Assembly: GCA_007258455.2 (NCBI GenBank)
Contig: VDFB02275546.1
Span: forward strand, 246,314-310,313
Origin: Sequoia sempervirens
Lineage: Eukaryota > Streptophyta > Pinopsida > Cupressales > Cupressaceae
Length of the DNA: 64,000 nt
Direction of reading: 5' to 3'
A program made the position numbers and the translations under genes. Of the stretch, positions 57,190 to 64,000 are shown piece by piece; the stretch's first letter is position 1, and each line of letters starts with the position of its first letter. The notes below the pieces were generated by a model. The model was not told the origin of the DNA, searched no databases, and saw only the letters and a list, made by a program, of their open reading frames with translations.

Positions 57190-57469
57190 AATTATATATT
57201 TAATGTATATACAATTATATATATTTATATTTAAATATATATTAAAAAAAACTATTTATATTCCAAAACATTAAATATATTCCAATTATTTAATTAAAAT
57301 CCAATTATTTAAAATATATAATATATATTATATATAATATATATATTAAATAAATAATAATAAAAACATAATATATCTATATATATATATATTTATATAT
57401 ATATATATATATATATTATAAATAATATATATATTATATAATATTAATATATATATATATATTATATAA

Positions 57470-57567
<98 letters not shown>

Positions 57568-57580
57568 ATATATAAAAAAA
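57190..57580. repeat. Very AT-rich tract with ~85-bp perfect (AT)n
   Basis: The interior of the giant LTR to the right of the LINE. Pure alternating AT spans about 57474-57557, the longest in the window; it invites length change and sequencing error. Confidence 0.92.
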
Positions 57581-59579
57581 AACAATTTTAAAATCCAACG
57601 CAACCCCCAATACAAGGGACATAGGGTCTTCCCTGCTGGAGCGGCTGCCACACAACCTCCCCCCTATGGGGGCGACTGTGGTGGGCAGCGCTTGAAGGCA
57701 GTGGCGTTGCCTCCACAATAGCCTCCCCATGGGGGTGGTTGTGGGGGTAGCCCCTAGCCCAAAAAAAATAACATTAATTTTTTTTTTAAATTCAAAATTA
57801 AATAAATAAATCCCCTGTGGATTTCCAGAATATTTTTTTGACAGAAAATTTTTTAATATAAAAATTTTCACCCAGCATAATGGCATATAAATTTTATATG
57901 TAAAATATATGTGTATATATATATATACACACATGAAAATTTCCTTTTTATAGTTAAACTGGGCAAATTTTCTACAAAATAACTACAACAGAATCATTTT
58001 CAAGCACAAATTTTTATTTTCAATTTCTAAATTGTAATGGAAAATTGCAACTCCAAACACAAAGGTTTCAAAATTTCCTTTTGTTTCTCTTTCAATTTTT
58101 CTATTGTTAAAATTTGATTTGCTAGAATTTCTATTATTTTCAATTTCTAAATTGTAATAGAAAATTCTAACTCCAAACACAAAGGTTTCAAAATTTCCTT
58201 TTGTTTCTCTTTCAATTTTTCTATTGTTAAAATTTGATTTGCCAAAATTTCTATGGTTTTCTTTTGTTTCCTCTTCTGAGAATTTCTCCATTTTTTCTAC
58301 AGAGATTTTCAAGAACTCACAGCAAGCTTTCAAAATTTAAAATTCAAAACTTCTAAACAATAAAGCAAGAGAGAACTTGTGTTCTGAAGTCTGAAGAAAT
58401 ACAATTTGATGTTGTGCTTCCTTGCCATATCTAAAATTCTAGATCCTCCTTCCAAATCTCCACTTCCAGATCCAAAAATGTGTGTTTACAAAGCCAATTT
58501 TTTCTTCATTTAACAACAATTTTCCAAAAAAATAAAATAAAATAAAATATCTCCAATTAATTTTTCTCCATTTTAGTCAAATTTTCAAAATATCCCATCA
58601 ACCACCATAGTTATTTCCCCCTTATGCATTTTTAAGATATTTTTCCTTTTAAATGATTTAAAACAAAATTCCATTTCAAATAAATTTAAATCTTTTAATT
58701 TATGCATTTTTCAAAACAACTTTAACTATTTAATTTATTTAATCAAAACTATAATTTAATTAATTAATTTATCCATTTACTAAGATTTAATTATTTAATT
58801 TATTTAATCAACAACATAAGTTTAATTAATTAATTTATTTACTCAACACAATCAATTTAATTAATTAGTTTATTTACTTAATAACATAAATTTAACCACG
58901 AGGATTAAATTACCTTACTAACTGAATATAATTAAATTAACTAAATCAGATAACAATTTTAATCTAAATACATAAATTAACATTACCACCACTTAAATAT
59001 TAATTCCCACATATAATTTCCATCGATAATAAATTATCAAAACATCAAAGACAACATGACTCAACAACATACCAGACACAAACTGACGACACACTATGAC
59101 AGGGTTGTGGTTTGACAAGGAAAACCCTATTATTATCTCCCAATCAACAATACCGTTGGAATATGGATACGCTCAAACCTATGAAACCAGGTGGAGACGA
59201 TGTCTTGTACCTGCAGTCCTGTAATTAAAATGAATGTCGTACATGGATAAAACATAACAATCACACCATGAAGAGAAATCACGGAATCACAGGGCACTCG
59301 CATGCGAGTGATGTAATCCCGTCCCCTTCACCTATACAGTCACATCAAGACTGACGAAAGCAAAGCATCGTTAATCAACAGGTAAGCATATATCCATATC
59401 AACAACTATGCTAATCAAAAGCATAACATAAAACATAAACATCCGCATAGTGCATCATCACATCAAAATATAACATCATCATCGCTCCAATGTCAGCGAT
59501 CATAAAACCATAACAAATATCTGAGTCTGTCAAAATAAACACACTTTCTAACAACATAACAAACCAGAGGGGTGCTACA
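57581..59579. repeat. Giant LTR, part right of the LINE
   Basis: Matches 15720-17617 of the solo LTR: the GC-rich block (57620-57760), the gacaacatgac...acaaactgacgacacactatga block (59050 on) and the same end, ggggtgctaca at 59579. It includes a 120-bp tandem duplication. Confidence 0.88.
58015..58254. repeat. 120-bp tandem duplication inside the giant LTR
   Basis: Two copies offset by exactly 120 bp (caatttctaaattgtaat at 58021 and 58141). The solo LTR has a single copy at about 16076-16190, so the duplication arose after the two LTRs separated. Confidence 0.92.
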
Positions 59580-59582
59580 TTC

Positions 59583-60625
59583 GGGTAACTCATGCAGAGT
59601 TAGTTTAATAAGTGAAAATTAAATAAATATGTTAGGGGAAAAGGGTAGTTTAAACACTTTAACTTTTTTTAATGCCTCACTCATGAAATCAAGGGCTAGT
59701 AAAGACTTGGGATGAGACCAGAAGGCTTGGAATGGCATGATCGATATCTTGTTTCTTGGAAAGATAATTGATTCCGCATTGGATTGCATGTGGGGTCGGG
59801 TTTCATAAGAGGTCATCAGGGTAACCCAAGATGGGGGTTGGAGCCTAGGAAGATTCGCCAAGGTAACCCATGCAACTTTGTGATGATACTCCTCCGATGA
59901 CAACCGTGAGTCAGTTTGTTGTATTGTGTAGTTGATCATTGTTATCTGGAAGCATTGTAATAATTTGTTGGTTTTGTACTTGAGTAGTTTAGTATTGTTT
60001 TTCCTATGTCTAGAGGTTGTAGGTTTTTCCTAGGAAGCTCTTTTACTATCTCCTAGCATGGGGGTTGGTCCTTTGGGTACCACATGGTTGGGTGGAACGT
60101 GCACCTTACACCGTTGGGTCCCCAATTCTTGTTCGTGGTGGTGGCTACTTCCTGTTTGGAGAGCTCGCGTGTATCAGTGAAATTTTACTTCTCTTATGTG
60201 ACTCTTGTATCTGTTGGATACCTTGTAATTTGTAATTGTATCACTCCTCAATTGTATTCAAGGAGAATCTTTGTAATTTGTAATTGTAACATTTTTGTAT
60301 AAACTATCTCATTTGGAAATGAGAGTTATAATTATAATATTGAATGGATGCAATGTATGAATGGATCATTATTGTACTTTATATTTTATGTGATGTATTT
60401 TAATGTTAATAGATGTATGATCTTTAATTCATGAGTAATAATCTTATGTTATGTTTAGTAACTTTTGTTAGTAATGGGTATTGTAAGTAAGCGTCATCAC
60501 ATACCTTAGAGAATGTATGTATAAGTGTAGTTTACTTTACTTGTTTAATTACACTTTTTTTAAAAAAAATTGTTCGCTTTCGTTATGTGTGTGACATTCT
60601 CTAGGGTTTCGTGGCAAGTGTTACA
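59583..60625 (-). repeat. Right arm of the giant inverted repeat
   Basis: Reverse copy of 49098-50128, about 93 percent identical by eye. It joins the LTR end (…ggtgctaca) with only ttc in between and ends gtgttaca at the insertion border. The frames at 59619-59939 and 60084-60302 are shadows of the repeat. Confidence 0.9.
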
Positions 60626-61369
60626 AAGCTTGGGATAAGCTTGCTACTTTGTATGGCAAGGTTGATAAGGTTAAGGGATACAAGCTTGAAAATGATATCC
60701 TAAGCCTTGATCCCAAGATTTTTGACACCATTTAGGATTATGTCACTAAGGAAAATGAGCTAAGAGCACAACTAAAGGATTGTGGTATTGAGAAATAGGA
60801 TGATCAATTGGTCTTCAACTTGTTGGACAAGCTTCCAGTCAAGTATGCAACCTTTTTTTTCAAGTTTTCAGACTCAACGATTGACAATTAGCAACTTCGC
60901 ATCACCATCTTTTGAGGCTCTCATAGATCTTTTGATTCTTGAGCAAAATAAGTTGATGAAAATGGGCATTCTCAAGTCTTCAACTTCAAAAGCGTTGGTG
61001 GTTAATCATGGAAACAACAAGCAAGGCAAAGGGAAAGGCCAAAAACAATCTTCACCAAAGCCACAAGGAGAGAACAAACAATCCACTCCTCCACAACAAG
61101 GCTCATCATCACCTTCTTCAAAGAAGAAAAACTCAAGCAAGGAGAAACCAACTTGTGCATATTGTAAAAAGGTTGGACATGAGGAGCATCATTGTCATGC
61201 CAAGAAAATTGATGAGTTGACCAACATCATCAAGAAGAACAACATCAATTTTCCTAATGCCTATAAGAAGAAAGACTCATCTCCTTCCACTTCTACTTCA
61301 TCTCAGTCTAAGGGAAAAAGGGAAAGCTTGCATGGCAACAATAGGTTCATCACAACAATGGATTCTTGA
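60626..61369 (+). pseudogene. Copia-4 gag, second part with zinc knuckle
   Basis: Resumes WDKLATLYGKVDKVKGYKL, then ENDILSLDPKIFD, TAG (60733), YVTKENELRAQLKDCGIEK, TAG (60796), DQLVFNLLDKLPVKYATFF. A T-run (60850-60858) shifts the frame by one; then FASPSFEALIDLLILEQNKL and, after a basic stretch, CAYCKKVGHEEHHC, a perfect CCHC knuckle (61154-61195). Both TAGs stand where Gln is expected. Confidence 0.87.
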
Positions 61370-61726
61370 TTCAGGGGCTACTCAACAGATGTGTTCTTCA
61401 AAGGGGCAATTTTCCTCCTTGGAGTCCTCTTTAATGCCTCACATCTTCATTGTTGATAATACACAAGTGAAGTTGAGGGGAAAGGTGCAATTGAGATGGG
61501 TGATGGGAGATTTGAGGATGTGCTCTATGTTCCAAACTTGAGCACCAATATTCTCTCCATCTACCAAATCACACATCATGTAGATGGTAAGAAAGTTGAA
61601 TTCACTCTCGACACAATTGTGGTAAAGGAACTTGCAAATGATGCTCTGGTTGCAATGGGTTGAGCTAATCACAATGCAAGGCTTTACTCATTCTCCCATT
61701 GGGTACCTCATGCTCCTTCTACAACA
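61350..61726 (+). pseudogene. Copia-4 protease and pre-integrase linker
   Basis: WILDSGATQQM (61359-61391) is the aspartic protease active site (DSG). After a frame shift it reads FEDVLYVPNLSTNILSIYQI and VVKELANDALVAMG, then TGA (61661-61663) where Arg fits, then ANHNARLYSF. It is the same block as in Copia-3 at 37128-37499. Confidence 0.85.
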
Positions 61727-62740
61727 TTGATCACTCATTCAAACTCACAGAGTAAGATATGGCATGAGCAGTTTGGTCATCTCAACTACCACTATCTACA
61801 AAAACTTCACACCAAGGACATGGTCAAAGGGATTCCTCAACTTAGTTTTTCTGAGGGTGTATGTTTAGGATGTTCCTTGGGCAAGCATCTCAAAGAGAAG
61901 TTTGATAGAGAGAACTCTTGGAGAGCCTTGGATCTTCTTCAGCTTGTTCACAATGATGTAGTGGGGCCATTTCCAATACCATCATTTGGAAAATCTTGTT
62001 ATGTCCTCACTTTCATTGATGATTTTTCACTATACACTTGGGTCTACTTCCTTTGTCACAAAAGTGAAGTATTTGACAAGTTTCTCAACTTCAAAGCACA
62101 TGCTAAGAAACAATCTGGGAAGCAAGTCAATATCCTTCATATAGACAATGATAGAGAGTATGTGAACAATAGAATTGGGGAATTTTGCACACTTGAGGGA
62201 ATTGACTTACAACATTCTGTTGCCTACACACCCTAGCAAAATGGTGTGGTAGAAAGGAAAAACATAACCCTCAAGGAAATGGCAAGTTGTATGATACGTT
62301 CCAGGTCTCTTGGTCCATCTTTTTGGGTAGAAGAAATCAGTTGTGCCACCTACATCCATAATCTGGTTCCTCATAAAGCTTTGAAGGGTATCGCTCCTTT
62401 TGAAGCTTGGTTTGCTAGGAAACCTATTGTGAAAGACTTCATAGTGTTTGGGAGTCTAGCATGGGATCGTATTCCTCTACATAAATGCAGGGTATTGGAT
62501 CCACAGAGCAGGCCTTGTATCTTTGTGGGATATGTAGATGGTGTTAAGGCATACAGATTGATGGATTCTGAGACTCATGAGATTTTCTTTGAGAGGAGTG
62601 TACATGTTGAGGAAAGCTCACCTAGCTTTGACTCTTATACTCCTCCTCCTTCATCCACAGTTGATAGTGATGATAACAATTCAGATGATGATGACTCTCC
62701 TTCCTCACTGACTCGCAAGGTTACACCTTCGTAGGGTCCA
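61727..62740 (+). pseudogene. Copia-4 integrase
   Basis: HHCC domain: IWHEQFGHLNYHYLQKL and CLGCSLGKH. Core: LQLVHNDVVGPF (first Asp), ILHIDNDREYVNN (second Asp) and NGVVERKN (Glu). Then WVEEISCATYIHNLVPHKAL and CIFVGYVDGVKAYRLMD. The frame is one and the same from about 61560 onward; it is broken at 62234-62236 (TAG directly before QNGVVERKN) and 62732-62734 (TAG), both at probable Gln codons. Confidence 0.93.
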
Positions 62741-63922
62741 CTTCTAGTTGAGGAACCTCACCCTTCTACCCCTACTAGACCTCGTTGGGCTCATCAAACT
62801 CTTTAGGTAGCAGGTCCACTTGTTGGGGACCCTTTGGATACTCGAAGGACTAGGTCACAACATGAGCATGAGCCTATTCCACATGCTCTCATTGTGCCAA
62901 ATTTAGATCCACAATCCTTTAAGGAAGCCCCCAGAGTTCCTAAATGGGATGCAGCTATGGAGGAAGAGTATAGTTCCTTGATAAGGAATAACACTTGGGA
63001 GTTAGTCCCTCTCCCTAAGGGGAGAAATATGGTTCGATGCAAGTGGATCTATCCATCCAAATATGCAGTGGATGAGAGTTTTGATAACTATAAGGAACGA
63101 CTTGTTGCAAAGGGTTTCTCACAAGTTGTAGGAGTTGACTACATTGGGACCTTTGCACCTGTTGCAAAGATGACTTCCATTCGCCTGACACTTGCCATTT
63201 CCATTTCACATGGTTGGGAAATACATCAGATGGATGTTAATAGTTCTTTTCTACATGGGGATCTTGATGAGGAGACCTATATGGAGTAGCCACAGGGTTT
63301 CATCCAGAATACTTCATTGGTTTGCAAGTTGAGGAAGTCCATCTATGGCCTTAAGTAGGTCCCTCGGGCTTGGTATGCCAAGATGGATTCCTTCCTTCTC
63401 TCCATAGGATTCACCAGGTGTCATTCAGATCAGAATGTCTACATTATGATATGGGATGATGCACATTTGATACTTGTGCTCTATGTTGATGACTTGATCA
63501 TTACAAGGAGCACCTCATCCATCATTGGCAATGTCAAAATTGCTTTGCAGGGAATATTTTCCATGACTGACTTGGGCCTTCTTCACTACTTTCTTGGCAT
63601 TGAGATTCAACAGTCTTCATCTGGGATTACATTATCACAACCCAAGTATGCTCTTGATCTTCTTTCATGATTCTGCATGACTGATTGTAATCCTGCTCTG
63701 ACTCCCTTTCTTTTAGGAGTCAAGCTTGAGGCTAAGTGCTCTACTCCACTTGTTGATGCTAGTTTGTATTGTCATCTTGTTGGAAGTCTCATCTATTTGA
63801 CTCATACATGTCCTGACATCTCTTATGTAGTTGGCATGGTCTCCCGCTTTATGCAAGAACCACATGAGCTTCATTGGAAAGCCACAAAATTCATCTTGCA
63901 CTACATCCAGGGTACTCATTAG
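62741..63922 (+). pseudogene. Copia-4 reverse transcriptase
   Basis: Hinge with TAG at 62804, then DAAMEEEYSSLIRNNTWELV-like residues, LPLPKGRNMVRCKWIYPSKY, RLVAKGFSQVVGVDYIGTFA and QMDVNSSFLHGDLDEETYM. TAG at 63287 and at 63356 precede PQGF and VPRAW, where the family has Gln. LYVDDLI (63482-63493) is the catalytic pair. TGA at 63668 replaces an Arg or Trp codon. No frameshift in the whole domain. Confidence 0.93.
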
Positions 63923-64000
63923 CATGGGATTCATTATGCAGCAGGTGCACAACTTGATATAGTAGGATATACCGACTCAGATTGGGCTGGTGATTTTGAT
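63923..64000 (+). pseudogene. Copia-4 RNase H start, cut by window edge
   Basis: After TAG at 63920-63922 the frame reads HGIHYAAGAQLDIVGYTDSD and WAGDFD, the start of copia RNase H with its first catalytic Asp. Confidence 0.9.

Larger units (their letters stand above)
49098..60625. mobile_element. Giant-LTR insert with an inverted copy of its own end
   Basis: Sits in Copia-4 gag with the duplicated target aagc (49094-49097 and 60626-60629; gaagc/aaagc if five bases). It is one full LTR (49098-59579, related to the solo LTR at 13233) followed by the first 1.03 kb of that LTR in opposite sense (59583-60625). Thus it ends in ~1.04 kb inverted repeats rather than direct LTRs. A LINE (50776-57189) lies inside. 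Both outer ends read gtaacac. Confidence 0.85.
35353..64000 (+). mobile_element. Copia-4: outer Ty1/copia element, runs off the window
   Basis: Reconstructed from pieces. The 5' LTR is 35353-35712 plus 46915-47039; primer site 47040-47051; leader to 48840; gag start 48841-49097; gag continuation 60626-61369; protease about 61350-61640; integrase 61727-62740; RT 62834-63922; RNase H start to 64000. The pieces match the expected order of a plus-strand copia element, and both interruptions are explained by inserted elements with target duplications (ataag; aagc). The 3' LTR lies beyond the window. Frames are decayed by TAG/TGA stops. Confidence 0.85.

Overview
The window is eukaryotic and looks like intergenic DNA from a large plant genome. 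It holds one recognisable host gene (an F-box protein) in a sea of old, nested transposable elements. Dicot, monocot or gymnosperm origin cannot be proved from the sequence alone. A gymnosperm/conifer is my inference, from the very low gene density, long decayed LTR elements and huge (4.4 kb) LTRs.

Layout. 1-6.1 kb: decayed Ty3/gypsy pol remnant running into a probable long 3' LTR. 6.1-12.8 kb: minus-strand Copia element (Copia-1) with both LTRs and a 1.15 kb foreign segment in gag. 13.2-17.6 kb: a 4.4 kb solo LTR with a perfect 5-bp target duplication. 17.6-21 kb: a decayed ORF and a cluster of inverted/direct ~0.7 kb repeats. 22.9-24.3 kb: the F-box gene, with a T-run frameshift near its 3' end. 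25.5-26.1 kb: a 229-bp tandem duplication built of tRNA-like (SINE-type) units. 27.3-30.5 kb: Copia-2, a small minus-strand Copia element whose pol genes are replaced by fragments of host genes: an hnRNP-Q/LIF2-like RRM piece, an FLK/PEPPER-like KH piece and a HUB1/2 (BRE1)-like coiled-coil piece. It has intact LTR ends and a perfect aaaac target duplication. 30.5-35.3 kb: unassigned DNA.

35.35-64 kb is one deep nest. A plus-strand Copia element (Copia-4) starts at 35353 and runs off the window. Its 5' LTR is split by a minus-strand, pol-deleted Copia (Copia-3, 35713-46909, TSD ataag). The leader of Copia-3 is split by a 7.5 kb DNA transposon (38628-46137, TSD agat) with subterminal GGGATCCCG palindromes and a transposase-like gene. 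The gag of Copia-4 is split by an insert at 49098-60625 made of one giant LTR (related to the solo LTR) followed by a ~1.04 kb inverted copy of its own end. That LTR is split in turn by a 6.4 kb L1-type LINE (50776-57189).

The most informative pattern across elements is that reading frames survive for kilobases and are broken almost only by TAG (some TGA) codons standing where Gln (CAG) or Arg (CGA) is expected. This is the mark of C-to-T decay in CHG and CG methylation contexts. The elements do not form a pathway; the biology here is transposition, gene capture and epigenetic decay. The best candidates for something undescribed are the host-gene-carrying Copia-2, the self-inverted giant LTR, and the DNA transposon with a Glu-Asn repeat tract.
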